This document shows, in pieces, positions 37,179 to 45,793 of a DNA stretch of 64,000 nt. Numbering within the stretch: the first letter of the stretch is position 1; every line of letters starts with the position of its first letter. The position numbers and the translations under genes are program-made. This DNA is from Variovorax sp. Root318D1 (GTDB taxonomy: Bacteria > Pseudomonadota > Gammaproteobacteria > Burkholderiales > Burkholderiaceae_C). The DNA is taken from the NCBI RefSeq assembly GCF_001424835.1, contig NZ_LMCQ01000019.1:293011-357010 (forward strand). The letters run 5' to 3'. The notes beneath the pieces were generated by a model, which was not told where the DNA came from, did no database searches, and was given only the letters and a program-made list of their open reading frames with translations.

Positions 37179-38056
37179 CAACGCCGCTGCCGCCGTTGCC
37201 ACTCCCACTCCCACGTCTCACCCAGGCCCGCGCCGCACTGACGCGCGAGGTCGAGGTCGTCGATGAGCATGGCGCGCGCGGCACGGTCTCTATCCCAGCC
37301 GAGCGCGATCTCACGGTATACGTGGACCGGCGCGAGCTCGTCACGCTGATGACGCTGGGCGCCCAGCCCGAACTGCTGGTGCTGGGCTACCTGCTGAACC
37401 AGCGCCTCATCGAATCGGCCAGCGACGTGGAGTCCGTCACGGTCGACTGGGAGGTGGGCGGCGCCGCGGTCAAGACCCACGCAGGCATCGACCGCATCGA
37501 GGAGCGCACCGCCAAGAAGGTGGTGACCACCGGCTGCGGCCAAGGGAGCGTTTTCGGCGACCTGATGGCCGACATCGACCAGCTCGAACTGCCGCCCACG
37601 CGCATGACGCAGGCGCAGCTCTATGCGCTGGTCAACGCCATCCGGCTCCAGGAGAGTACCTACAAGTCGGCCGGATCGGTGCACGGCTGCGCGCTGTTCA
37701 CGCTCGAGCCCGGCGGTGCCGAGGCCACGATGCACTGCTTCGTCGAGGACGTGGGCCGCCACAACGCCATCGACACCATCGCGGGCTGGTGCGCCATGCA
37801 GCCGCCGGGCGCACTCGCGGGTGACCGCGTGTTCTACACCACCGGCCGGCTCACGAGCGAAATGGTGATCAAGTCGGCCCAGATGGGCGTGCCCATCGTG
37901 GTCTCGCGCAGCGGCATCACGCAGATGGGCCATGAGGTCGCCACGCGCGTGGGCCTGTGCGCCATCGGCCGGGCGACCAACCGGCACTTCGTCTGCTACG
38001 CGGGCGTCGATCGGCTGGTGCTGCAACCGGAACTCGCGCGCCGAAGTCCGGCCTAA
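37175..38056 (+). CDS. fdhD: Formate dehydrogenase sulfurtransferase FdhD
   Basis: A 293-residue cytosolic protein that passes sulfur from IscS to the molybdenum cofactor, essential for activity of formate dehydrogenases. Matches include RDLTVYVDRRELVTLMTLGAQPELLVLGYLLNQRLI, HCFVEDVGRHNAIDTIAGW, and FYTTGRLTSEMVIKSAQMGVPIVVSRSG. The CxxC motif of E. coli FdhD (C121, C124) reads C121-G-Q-G124, so only the first cysteine remains. The GTG start at 37175 overlaps the preceding stop. Both formate dehydrogenases in the window probably depend on it. Confidence 0.93.
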   Translation: MTTPLPPLPLPLPRLTQARAALTREVEVVDEHGARGTVSIPAERDLTVYVDRRELVTLMTLGAQPELLVLGYLLNQRLIESASDVESVTVDWEVGGAAVKTHAGIDRIEERTAKKVVTTGCGQGSVFGDLMADIDQLELPPTRMTQAQLYALVNAIRLQESTYKSAGSVHGCALFTLEPGGAEATMHCFVEDVGRHNAIDTIAGWCAMQPPGALAGDRVFYTTGRLTSEMVIKSAQMGVPIVVSRSGITQMGHEVATRVGLCAIGRATNRHFVCYAGVDRLVLQPELARRSPA

Positions 38057-38124
38057 GGCTGTTCGCCCCTTGCGGTAAGCCCCTCAAAGGCGCCGGCGCA
38101 CGCGCGTCGGCTATCGTCTCGCCC

Positions 38125-40641
38125 ATGAATGCCTCCCTTCGCCTTGGCTGGCGCACCCTCTGGCGCGATCTGCGCGCCGGCGAACTGCGCCTCTTGATCG
38201 TTGCCGTGCTGCTGGCCGTGGCCGCGCTCACCGCTGTCGGCTTCTTTGCCGACCGGTTGCAGGGCGGCCTGCAGCGCGATGCGCGGCAACTGCTGGGCGG
38301 CGACGCGGTCATCGTGAGCGACAACCCGACGCCCCCGACGTTCATCGACCAGGCCCGTGCTTTAGGCCTGGAGGGAACCGGGACCTACGGCTTTCCGACC
38401 ATGGCACGTGCCGACGACGCCCAGGGCGGCGCCAGCAAGCTGGTGGCGCTCAAGGCCGTGACTGCGGGATACCCTTTGCGCGGCAGCCTGCAGACCGCCA
38501 GCACCGGCGAGGCACCCGGCACCATCACGCGCGACATTCCGCCGCCGGGCGAGGCGTGGGTCGATGCCTCGCTGCTCGATTCGCTGGGGCTCAAGGTGGG
38601 CGACCCGCTGCTTCTGGGTGACACCAGTCTGCGCGTCGGCCGCGTGATCACCCTGGAGCCGGATCGCGGAGCGGGCTTCATGAGCTTTTCGCCGCGCGTG
38701 TTGCTCAACCAGGCCGACGTGCCGCGCACCGGCCTCGTCCAGCCCGCGAGCCGCGTTGGCTACCGGTATGCGGTGGCTGGCGACGATGCGGCCGTCAAAC
38801 GCTTTTCCGACTGGGCCGAGGCCGCGATCAAGAAGGGCGACTTGCGCGGCGTGCGGCTCGACTCCTTCGAAGGTGGGCGGCCCGAGATGCGACAAACGCT
38901 GGACCGCGCAGAGAAATTCCTGAGCCTGGTCGCGCTGCTCGCGGCGCTGCTGTCGGCCGTGGCCGTGGCGTTGGCCGCGCGCGGCTTCGCGGCCAGTCAC
39001 CTCGACGACTGCGCCATGCTGCGCGTGCTGGGACAGAGCCAGCGCACCATCGCACTGGCTTACTCCTTCGAGTTCGCGGTCGTCGGCCTTGCGGCCAGCA
39101 GCCTCGGCGTGGCGCTCGGCTTCGCCGTGCACTACGTCTTCGTCGTACTGCTCGCGGGGCTGGTCGAAACCGCGCTCCCAGCGGCCACCTTGTGGCCGGT
39201 GGCGTTCGGCCTGGGTATGGGGCTCACGCTGCTGTTCGCCTTCGGCCTGCCGCCGGTGCTGCAGCTGGCCCGGGTGCCTCCGCTGCGCGTGATCCGGCGC
39301 GACGTGGGCGGGCTCAAGCCCGCGTCGCTTGCGGTGCTGGGCATTGGCGTGGCTGGTTTCGCGGCCTTGCTGATAGCGGCCAGCAGCGACCTGAAGCTGG
39401 GCCTGATCGCTGTGGGCGGCTTCGCGGGCGCGGTGGCCGTGTTTGCGCTCTTGAGCTGGCTCGCGGTGAAGGTGCTGCGCCGCAGCGTCAATGAAACCAC
39501 CGCGCCGCGTTGGCTGGTGCTGGCCACGCGCCAGATCTCAGCGCGCCCGGCCTATGCCGTGGTGCAGGTCAGCGCACTGGCGGTGGGCCTGCTGGCGCTG
39601 GTGCTGCTGGTGCTGCTGCGCACCGACCTGGTCGCGAGTTGGCGCAAAGCCACGCCGCCCGATGCGCCCAACCGTTTCGTGATCAACGTCATGCCCGACC
39701 AGAGCACCGCGTTCCAGAAGTCATTGCGCGATGCCGGCGTGAACAAGTTCGACTGGTACCCGATGATCCGCGGCCGGCTGGTGGCCGTGAACGGCAAGCC
39801 GGTGTCGCCCGACGACTACGTGGAAGACCGCGCCAAGCGGCTGGTGGACCGCGAGTTCAACCTCAGCAACAGCGTGCAGGCACCGCCGCACAACAGCATC
39901 GTCGCGGGCGTGTGGAAGCCTGACGCGCCAGGCGAAGTCAGCGTGGAAGAAGGCCTGGCCGAAACACTTGGCCTGAAGCTGGGCGACACGATGCGCTTTG
40001 ACATCGGCGGCATGCAGAACGACTCGCGCATCACCTCGCTGCGCAAGGTCGACTGGGGCTCGCTGCATGCCAACTTCTTCGTGATGTACACGGTGGCCGC
40101 ATTGCCCGATGTGCCCGTGACCTACATGGGTGCCTTCCGCGCGCCCGAGACCCGGGGCTTCGATAACGCGCTGGTGCGCAGCTACCCCAATGTGACCAAC
40201 GTCGACATGAGCGCCACCATCAACCAGGTGCAGCGAGTGCTCGACCAGGTGGTGCGCGCAGTCGAGTTCCTGTTCGGCTTCACGCTCGCGGCGGGTCTGG
40301 TGGTGCTGTTTGCCGCGGTCACGGCCACACGCGAGGAGCGCGCGCGCGAGTTCGCGGTGATGCGCGCAGTGGGCGCGCGGGCCAGCCTGCTGCGCCAGGT
40401 TCAGCGCGCCGAACTCGTGGGCGTGGGCTTGCTCGCGGGCTTCCTGGCGAGCATCGTGGCCTCGGCCATCGGCTGGGGCCTGGCGCGCTATGTGTTCGAC
40501 TTCACCTGGACCGCGTCGCCCATCGTGCCGGTGGCCGGTGCGCTCGCGGGCGCGGTGCTGGCGCTGGCCGCGGGCTGGTGGGGGCTGCGCGACGTGCTGC
40601 GCAGGCCGGTGGTCGATACGCTGCGGCGGGCGGCGGAGTAG
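38125..40641 (+). CDS. FtsX-family ABC transporter permease (YbbP-like)
   Basis: An 838-residue inner membrane protein with the ten-helix YbbP layout: one helix near residues 20-42, a ~220-residue periplasmic MacB-like domain, FtsX helices at about 265-385 (LVALLAALLSAVAVALAARGFAASHLDDCAMLRVLGQS), central helices, a second periplasmic domain and a second FtsX block near the C-terminus (GFTLAAGLVVLFAAVTATREERAREFAVMRAVGA). E. coli YbbP works with the YbbA ATPase and TesA; no such ATPase is adjacent here. It probably extracts or handles lipids or hydrophobic molecules. ATG at 38125 precedes the first helix. Confidence 0.88.
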   Translation: MNASLRLGWRTLWRDLRAGELRLLIVAVLLAVAALTAVGFFADRLQGGLQRDARQLLGGDAVIVSDNPTPPTFIDQARALGLEGTGTYGFPTMARADDAQGGASKLVALKAVTAGYPLRGSLQTASTGEAPGTITRDIPPPGEAWVDASLLDSLGLKVGDPLLLGDTSLRVGRVITLEPDRGAGFMSFSPRVLLNQADVPRTGLVQPASRVGYRYAVAGDDAAVKRFSDWAEAAIKKGDLRGVRLDSFEGGRPEMRQTLDRAEKFLSLVALLAALLSAVAVALAARGFAASHLDDCAMLRVLGQSQRTIALAYSFEFAVVGLAASSLGVALGFAVHYVFVVLLAGLVETALPAATLWPVAFGLGMGLTLLFAFGLPPVLQLARVPPLRVIRRDVGGLKPASLAVLGIGVAGFAALLIAASSDLKLGLIAVGGFAGAVAVFALLSWLAVKVLRRSVNETTAPRWLVLATRQISARPAYAVVQVSALAVGLLALVLLVLLRTDLVASWRKATPPDAPNRFVINVMPDQSTAFQKSLRDAGVNKFDWYPMIRGRLVAVNGKPVSPDDYVEDRAKRLVDREFNLSNSVQAPPHNSIVAGVWKPDAPGEVSVEEGLAETLGLKLGDTMRFDIGGMQNDSRITSLRKVDWGSLHANFFVMYTVAALPDVPVTYMGAFRAPETRGFDNALVRSYPNVTNVDMSATINQVQRVLDQVVRAVEFLFGFTLAAGLVVLFAAVTATREERAREFAVMRAVGARASLLRQVQRAELVGVGLLAGFLASIVASAIGWGLARYVFDFTWTASPIVPVAGALAGAVLALAAGWWGLRDVLRRPVVDTLRRAAE

Positions 40642-40672
40642 GGGATGAAGAATCTTCCTGTCCAATAGAGGC

Positions 40673-40897
40673 ATGGAATATCCACCGAACGAACTCGCGG
40701 AACGGCTGACCGAGCTCGAGATCAAGTCGAGCTATGCCGAGGATCTGCTGGAGCAGCTCAACATGACGATCTACCGTCAACAGCAGCAGATCGACAGCCT
40801 CATTCTTCAGGTCACGCAATTGAAGCAGCAGAGCCAGAACGCGGGGCAGGAGGGGGCGGCGCGCAATCTTCGCGACGAGCTACCGCCGCATTACTGA
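40673..40897 (+). CDS. slyX: SlyX family protein
   Basis: A 74-residue coiled-coil protein of unknown function. The heptad-rich core ELAERLTELEIKSSYAEDLLEQLNMTIYRQQQQIDSLILQVTQLKQQ and the C-terminal ELPPHY are typical of SlyX. Cytosolic, no metal motif. It lies 31 bases after the permease, the last gene of the long plus-strand run. In E. coli slyX neighbours slyD; here a SlyD-like gene is far away at 59 kb. Confidence 0.9.
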   Translation: MEYPPNELAERLTELEIKSSYAEDLLEQLNMTIYRQQQQIDSLILQVTQLKQQSQNAGQEGAARNLRDELPPHY

Positions 40898-40937
40898 AGC
40901 CCGGTTCTATTTGGGCTGCGCAAGTTGCTTGTTCGGG

Positions 40938-41178
40938 GCGCGCTCCCGCCGGCGGGGGTGCCTTGCTCCGCGAATGTCCCCCGCCCTTCGGGCTCCTCCT
41001 TTATTTCGCTGCGCAATGCACCCCGCCAGCGGGAGCGTGATTCAGAGCAGTCGTTGATCAGCGGTACACCCGCAGCGTGCCCCAGTGCACAGGGCGCCGG
41101 GTGCTCCCCGCAGCGAAATAAAGGAGGAGGCGAAGCCGGGGGACATTCGCGGAGGGGAGTACCCGGTGGCCTGTGCAC
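40938..41178. repeat. Two inverted copies of a ~100-bp repeat with terminal inverted repeats
   Basis: The 291-base gap between slyX and the hemolysin-III gene holds no gene. It carries two copies of one element in opposite orientation. Their shared cores are 40966-41013 and the reverse complement of 41109-41154, nearly identical over ~46 bases. Copy 1 is flanked by GC-rich inverted ends (GCGCTCCCGCCGGCGGGG near 40939 and its near-complement 41018-41039). Copy 2 has its own pair (41085-41108 and 41153-41177, including GTGCACAGGGCGCC and GGCCTGTGCAC). This looks like a small non-coding mobile or REP-type element in tandem inversion. No direct target duplication was recognised. Confidence 0.75.
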
Positions 41179-41188
41179 GCGCAAAGAT

Positions 41189-41893
41189 TCAACCGTGCGA
41201 GTGCCAGAGCACCGCAAAGAAATGGCACGCACTGCCCGCCAAGACGAACAGGTGCCAGACAAAGTGCGCAAACCGCACCTTGCTATCGAACAGGAAAACC
41301 ACGGCACCCGCTGTGTAGAAGAGTCCACCGGCCACGAGCCAGCCGAGCCCCGCGGGCGACATGCGTTCGTACAGCGGCACTGCCGCCATCAACGCCATCC
41401 ATCCCATCGCCACGTAGAGGCCCGTCGACCACAACGGATGCTGCAGCCGATTGAACAGCTTGGCGCCCACGCCCAGCGCTGCCGCGGCGCAGATGGCGCC
41501 GAAAAGCGTCCAGCCCCACGGCCCTCGCAGCACGCCGAACAGGAACGGCATGTAGCTGCCTGCAATGAAAAGGTAGATGGCTGCGTGATCGAGCCGGTTG
41601 AACCACGCCTTGGCCCTGCCCATGGGCAGCGCGTGATACAGCGTGGAGATCAGGTACAGCACGATGGCCGTGCCCGCAAAGAGAGATGCGCCGACGATGC
41701 TCGCGGCCTGGCCCTTCTGCGCAGCGCTGTAGACCAGGATCGGCAGCGAAGCAATCGCAAGCAGCAGACCGAGGCCGTGGCTCAACGCATTGAAGATCTC
41801 TTCCAGCGTGGTCTGATCACGGGCCAGAGCAGGCCGCTTGTCGGTGTGGACTGGAATGGCTTGCTGCAGTTGCATCGGTTGTCGATTCGTCAT
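41189..41893 (-). CDS. Hemolysin III / YqfA (PAQR-like) family membrane protein
   Basis: A 234-residue inner membrane protein with seven hydrophobic helices. Family markers are EIFNALSHGLGLLLAIASLPILV, LYLISTLYHAL, FNRLDHAAIYLFIAGSYMPF and the C-terminal FAHFVWHLFVLAGSACHFFAVLWH; the conserved histidines and aspartate are likely zinc ligands. Despite the name, bacterial members are linked to membrane lipid homeostasis rather than proven hemolysis. It lies 63 bases after the RegA-like gene on the same strand. The ATG at 41893 has AGGAG about 12 bases upstream; 41950 is an alternative start. Confidence 0.88.
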   Translation of the reverse strand: MTNRQPMQLQQAIPVHTDKRPALARDQTTLEEIFNALSHGLGLLLAIASLPILVYSAAQKGQAASIVGASLFAGTAIVLYLISTLYHALPMGRAKAWFNRLDHAAIYLFIAGSYMPFLFGVLRGPWGWTLFGAICAAAALGVGAKLFNRLQHPLWSTGLYVAMGWMALMAAVPLYERMSPAGLGWLVAGGLFYTAGAVVFLFDSKVRFAHFVWHLFVLAGSACHFFAVLWHSHG

Positions 41894-41956
41894 TGGTAAC
41901 AGAATCTCCTGGGTCGGATTTGGTTCCACGGAATTTCGTGAAGCCGGCAACTCATG

Positions 41957-42511
41957 TTACTTGACCTGCTGTTTGCCTAATTTACGCGCCAATGTGCGCC
42001 GATGCATGCCGAGACGCCGCGCGGTCTCGGAAATGTTGAAGCCGGTCTCGGCCAGAGTCTCGTGGATGCGCTCCCATTCGAGCGTCTTGATCGAGGTCGA
42101 TCTGTTGGTCAGTTCCACCTCGGTGGTGCCGGTGGCGCGGCCGAAGGCGGCCTCGATGTCGTCGGTGTTCGAGGGTTTGGCCAGGTAGTGGCAAGCGCCG
42201 AGCTTGATCGCCTCGACGGCCGTGGCGATGCTGGCAAAGCCCGTCAGCACCACGATCAGCATCTTGGGGTTGTGCCGGTGCAGCATCCGCACGCAGGCCA
42301 GGCCCGAGGCTTCGCCGTTGAGTTTCAGGTCGACCACCGCGTAGCCGTAGCCGGGCGCGTGCGTCTGCAACAGGCGCTCGACCTCGTCGGCATTGCTCGC
42401 GTGCGTGACCGCGTAGCTGCGGCGCTCGAACGACTTGCCGAGCGTGCGCGCGAAGGCCGCGTCGTCTTCGATAATCAGCAACTGGCGCTCGGCTTCAGCG
42501 GTTTCCGTCAT
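41957..42511 (-). CDS. regA: RegA/PrrA/ActR-type redox response regulator
   Basis: A 184-residue response regulator. Receiver domain: acidic pocket IIEDD near 14-17, phospho-acceptor D61 (AVVDLKLNGEASGL), and K in LAKPSNTDD. A proline-poor linker leads to a C-terminal Fis-type helix-turn-helix (NISETARRLGMHRRTLARKLGK), the compact architecture of RegA. It overlaps the RegB-like kinase by 17 bases. RegA homologues control respiration, carbon and nitrogen metabolism by redox state; control of the cyo genes upstream in the same run is likely but not shown by sequence. Confidence 0.9.
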   Translation of the reverse strand: MTETAEAERQLLIIEDDAAFARTLGKSFERRSYAVTHASNADEVERLLQTHAPGYGYAVVDLKLNGEASGLACVRMLHRHNPKMLIVVLTGFASIATAVEAIKLGACHYLAKPSNTDDIEAAFGRATGTTEVELTNRSTSIKTLEWERIHETLAETGFNISETARRLGMHRRTLARKLGKQQVK

Positions 42512-43928
42512 GGGCTTTCGTTTCGATGGTGTCGATGGCCTCAGCCTCTTCGCCAATGTCTTCGTCGTCGTCTTCCTCTTCCAGCACGATGGCCGCGAGA
42601 GGCAGCGTGATGGCCACGATGGCCCCGCCTTCGGGCCGGTTGTGCACCGCGACGCGGCCGCCCAGGGTGCGCGCCACGTTGACCACCAGGAACAGCCCGA
42701 GCCCGCCGCCCGGCCGGCCCTTGCTCGATTGGTATGGCTTGCCGAACTCCTTCAGGATGGACGGCAGGAATCCGGGGCCGGCGTCGGTCACGGTGAGGGT
42801 CAGCGCATCGGCGTCGTGCGCCACCTCGAAGCGCAGCCAATGCGGCGAGGCTTCCAGGGCATTGTCGAGCACGTTGCAGATCATCTGCTTCAGGGCCGAG
42901 TCGGAAACCATGGGCAGGTCCCGCCCAAAGCGGTTGTCGTAGTCGAACTCTTCGACCGGCCGCGTAGTGCGCCATTCCTCCACCAGGTCGTCGAGGAAGG
43001 TGCTCACCGTGGTTTCTTCCGATGACTCGCCGCGCGCTTCGCCGGCCGACAGCAGGATGCCGCTCACGATGCTCTTGCAGCGCTGGATCTGCAGTTCCAT
43101 CTCGGCCACCTCGGTCAGCAGCTCGGGGTCGGAGCTGAAATGCGGCAACCGGCGCCAGTCGCCGAGGATCACCGCCAGCGTGGCAAGCGGCGTGCCGAGC
43201 TCGTGCGCGGCGCCCGAGGCGAGCAGGCCCATGCGCACGATGTGCTCTTCTTCCGACGCGCGCTGGCGCAGGTCGGCCAGCCGCGCATCGCGTGCGCGCA
43301 GGTTGCGGCTGATGCGCGTGATGAACACCACCAGCAGTGCCGCGTTGAGTGCAAAGCAGATCAGCATGCCCTGTACGTACGGACTCCAGAGTCCGCGGTC
43401 GTGGTCGAGCGGCAACGCGAGTGGGCGCGAGAAAAGCGCCAATCCCGCAAAGCAGAGGCTGGTCACGCCGACGATGGTCCACGTCGACCAGGCCTTGAGC
43501 AGCACCGCGCCCAGGATGACCTGCAGCAGGTACAAAAAGACGAACGGATTGGTGGCTCCGCCGCTGAGATAGAGCTGCGCCGTGAGCGTGGCCACGTCGA
43601 CCAAGAGCGCGAGAAAGAGCTCGCCGTTGGTCACCGGGCGAAGGCTGCGCGAGCGCAGCAGGCTCACGCCGTTGAAGAGCGCAAGGCAGGTCAGCACCTG
43701 CAGCATGCGGTCGAGCGGCAGGTGAATGCCGAAGCCGTAGTGCACCACCAGGATGGTGGCCACCTGCCCGACCACCGCGAACCAGCGCAGCTGAATCAGC
43801 TGCTGCATGTTCTTGTGGCCGGTGGCGTTGTCCAGGCTTGCCACGCCCGCGCGCGGCGCGTGCAGCTCTCCCGCGACGGCGAGGGGCTCAGTCGCGTTGG
43901 GCATCTGAACGGGAGCGGGCTTGGACAT
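42495..43928 (-). CDS. regB: RegB/PrrB-type redox sensor histidine kinase
   Basis: A 477-residue membrane kinase. Six hydrophobic segments span about residues 45-205, with the quinone-sensing motif GGATNPF at 123-129. The H-box is SGAAHELGTPLATLAV with H242. C284 in QIQRCKSI matches the redox-active cysteine of Rhodobacter RegB (Cys265). N-box NVLDNALEAS and G-boxes DAGPGF and GGGLGLFLV follow. The C-terminus has an acidic tail EEEDDDEDIGEEAEAID not typical of the family. It overlaps SURF1 by 41 bases and regA by 17. Confidence 0.92.
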   Translation of the reverse strand: MSKPAPVQMPNATEPLAVAGELHAPRAGVASLDNATGHKNMQQLIQLRWFAVVGQVATILVVHYGFGIHLPLDRMLQVLTCLALFNGVSLLRSRSLRPVTNGELFLALLVDVATLTAQLYLSGGATNPFVFLYLLQVILGAVLLKAWSTWTIVGVTSLCFAGLALFSRPLALPLDHDRGLWSPYVQGMLICFALNAALLVVFITRISRNLRARDARLADLRQRASEEEHIVRMGLLASGAAHELGTPLATLAVILGDWRRLPHFSSDPELLTEVAEMELQIQRCKSIVSGILLSAGEARGESSEETTVSTFLDDLVEEWRTTRPVEEFDYDNRFGRDLPMVSDSALKQMICNVLDNALEASPHWLRFEVAHDADALTLTVTDAGPGFLPSILKEFGKPYQSSKGRPGGGLGLFLVVNVARTLGGRVAVHNRPEGGAIVAITLPLAAIVLEEEDDDEDIGEEAEAIDTIETKAHDGNR

Positions 43929-44739
43929 CGGCGGTATTTTCGCCCCTGCGGCGGCGCCTGCGCCCCTCGCGCCAGGCGTAGGCTGCGGCGGCCAAGACCA
44001 TCAGCGCCAGGCCGTACCAGGTGAGGGCGTAGACAAGATGGCTGTTGGGAAAGGCGATGACCGTGAGCCCGCCGGCGGGCCAGGCAGGCGCCGTCGCCGT
44101 GCTGGGTGAAGAGGGTGCGGCATCCGCATCGACGAAGTACGGCGCCGCATTGCCGAGGCCGCGCGCCGCCGCAATGGCCTGCACGTCGCGCGAGAACCAG
44201 CGCCCGGCGGCCGGCTCGTTGGTGCGCAGGAAACCGCCCTTGGGCTCGGTGATGCGCAGCAGTCCGGTCACGGTGGCTTCACCCTGCGGCTCGGTGGCCG
44301 CGCGCGCCGAGCGCCCCTGCGCTTCGGGCGGCACGAAGCCGCGGTTGACCAGCACGATGCTGCCATCGGCAGCGCGCAGCGGCGTCAGCACCCAGAAGCC
44401 GGCGCCGAGCCGGGTGCTGGCCTGCACCAGCGTTTCCTTGTCGTGGAGAAAGGTGCCGGCGAGGCGCACGCGCCGGTATTCGTCGGCGGCCGCGTTGACC
44501 TGCGCCCAGCGCTCGGGCCCGGGGGCATCGGCGGCCGGGGCATGCACGCGCTGCTCGACGCGGGCGATGAGATCCAGCTTCCAGGCCCTGCGTTCGACCT
44601 GCCAGGTGCCGAGAGCGAAAAAGCCGGCAAAAGCCAGTGCCGCGCAGACCGCCAGTGCCGCCCGGGCCGCCGCGGAGCGCTGGCGGCCGGCCGGCGTGTC
44701 GAGGGTTTGGGTGCTGTGGTCTGGCGGCGGGGGCGTCAA
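43888..44739 (-). CDS. SURF1 family oxidase assembly protein
   Basis: A 283-residue inner membrane protein that helps insert heme into heme-copper oxidases. Two terminal helices bracket a periplasmic domain: AAARAALAVCAALAFAGFFALGTWQVERRAWK at the start and SHLVYALTWYGLALMVLAAAAYAW at the end, with VLVNRGFVP and PYFVDAD between. The start is taken as TTG at 44739, whose TTGA overlaps the cyoD stop; no ATG fits without running through cyoD. Location after cyoABCD suggests it serves the bo-type quinol oxidase. Confidence 0.88.
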   Translation of the reverse strand: MTPPPPDHSTQTLDTPAGRQRSAAARAALAVCAALAFAGFFALGTWQVERRAWKLDLIARVEQRVHAPAADAPGPERWAQVNAAADEYRRVRLAGTFLHDKETLVQASTRLGAGFWVLTPLRAADGSIVLVNRGFVPPEAQGRSARAATEPQGEATVTGLLRITEPKGGFLRTNEPAAGRWFSRDVQAIAAARGLGNAAPYFVDADAAPSSPSTATAPAWPAGGLTVIAFPNSHLVYALTWYGLALMVLAAAAYAWREGRRRRRRGENTADVQARSRSDAQRD

Positions 44740-45131
44740 GGCATGTTCTTCATGTCGTGCACCGACATCGGCATCATGTTGGTGTTCATGTGGTACATGA
44801 CCCAGAGCGACCCGGCCAGCGTGATCACGACGAGCACGATCGTGAAGATCAGTGCCAGCATGTTCCACCCGCTCTCGGACTTGGCATCCATGTGCAGGAA
44901 GTAGATCATGTGGACCACGATCTGCACCGCGGCAAAACCGAGGATGACCAGCGAGGTCGTGTGCGTGTTGGCGAGCACCTTGCCCATCACGAGCCAGAAC
45001 GGAATCGCCGTCAGGATCACCGCCAGCACGAAGCCGGTCATGTAGCCCTTGAAGGTACTGTGGCTGACAGGGCCGTCGTCGTGATGGTCGTCGTGGCCGT
45101 GCGCTGCGGTTTCGGTGTGGGTGGTGCTCAT
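44736..45131 (-). CDS. cyoD: Cytochrome bo quinol oxidase subunit IV
   Basis: A 131-residue membrane protein with three helices (GYMTGFVLAVILTAIPFWLVM; LVILGFAAVQIVVHMIYFLHM; MLALIFTIVLVVITLAGSLWVMYHM). It has a histidine-rich N-terminal stretch HGHDDHHDDG and a methionine-rich tail MNTNMMPMSVHDMKNMP. Small subunit stabilising the oxidase core. ATG at 45131 overlaps the cyoC stop by 4 bases; the stop overlaps the SURF1 TTG start. Confidence 0.92.
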   Translation of the reverse strand: MSTTHTETAAHGHDDHHDDGPVSHSTFKGYMTGFVLAVILTAIPFWLVMGKVLANTHTTSLVILGFAAVQIVVHMIYFLHMDAKSESGWNMLALIFTIVLVVITLAGSLWVMYHMNTNMMPMSVHDMKNMP

Positions 45132-45793
45132 GCCATCGATCCCATCAGGTAGACAAAAGTGAAGACGCCGATCCAGACCACGTCCAGGAAGTGCCAGAAC
45201 ATCGACAGGCACATCAGGCGGCGGCGATTGGCTGCGGTGAAACCGTGCTTGGGCAGCTGGAACATCAGCACGATGAGCCACACGATGCCGAATGTCACGT
45301 GCAGGCCGTGGGTGCCGACCAGCGCGAAGAACGACGACAGGAACGCGCTGCGCTGCGGGCCCGCGCCTTCATGGAGGAGGTGCGCGAACTCGTACAGCTC
45401 CAAGCCGATGAAGCCCGCGCCCAGGAGGCCGGTGATGGCCAGCCACACAAGCGTGCCGCCCATGCGCTTGCGTTGCATCTCGAGCACCGCAAAGCCGTAG
45501 GTGATGGACGAGAAGAGCAGCAGCGAGGTGTTGACAGCCACCAAAGGCAGATCGAACAGGTCGGCGCCCGAAGGACCGGCCGCGTAGCTGCGGCCCAGCA
45601 CGCCATACACCGCGAACAGGCAGGCGAAGACCAGGCAGTCGCTCATCAGGTAGAGCCAGAAGCCCAGCAGCGTGCCGTTCTCGGGGTGGTGATCGTTGCC
45701 GACGTGGAACAGCTCGAACACGGGCGGCTTACCCGTCTGGTCGCTGTGGGCGTGGCCCGCCGCGGGAGAGTGGAGGACGGAGGTATCAGACAT
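45128..45793 (-). CDS. cyoC: Cytochrome bo quinol oxidase subunit III
   Basis: A 221-residue membrane subunit with five helices, homologous to subunit III of cytochrome c oxidase. Markers: [83 protein letters not shown] and the C-terminal [22 protein letters not shown]. It overlaps cyoB by 8 bases and cyoD by 4, consistent with strict co-expression of the complex. Confidence 0.95.
   Translation of the reverse strand: MSDTSVLHSPAAGHAHSDQTGKPPVFELFHVGNDHHPENGTLLGFWLYLMSDCLVFACLFAVYGVLGRSYAAGPSGADLFDLPLVAVNTSLLLFSSITYGFAVLEMQRKRMGGTLVWLAITGLLGAGFIGLELYEFAHLLHEGAGPQRSAFLSSFFALVGTHGLHVTFGIVWLIVLMFQLPKHGFTAANRRRLMCLSMFWHFLDVVWIGVFTFVYLMGSMA

Noticed and set aside
41189..41893. Hemolysin / virulence factor interpretation
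   Set aside because: The family name is historical. The protein is a seven-helix PAQR-like membrane protein and nothing nearby suggests a toxin.
40925..41899. Open frames across the repeat region and opposite the hemolysin-III gene
   Set aside because: They cover non-coding inverted repeats and the antisense of a conserved membrane protein; no family similarity is visible.
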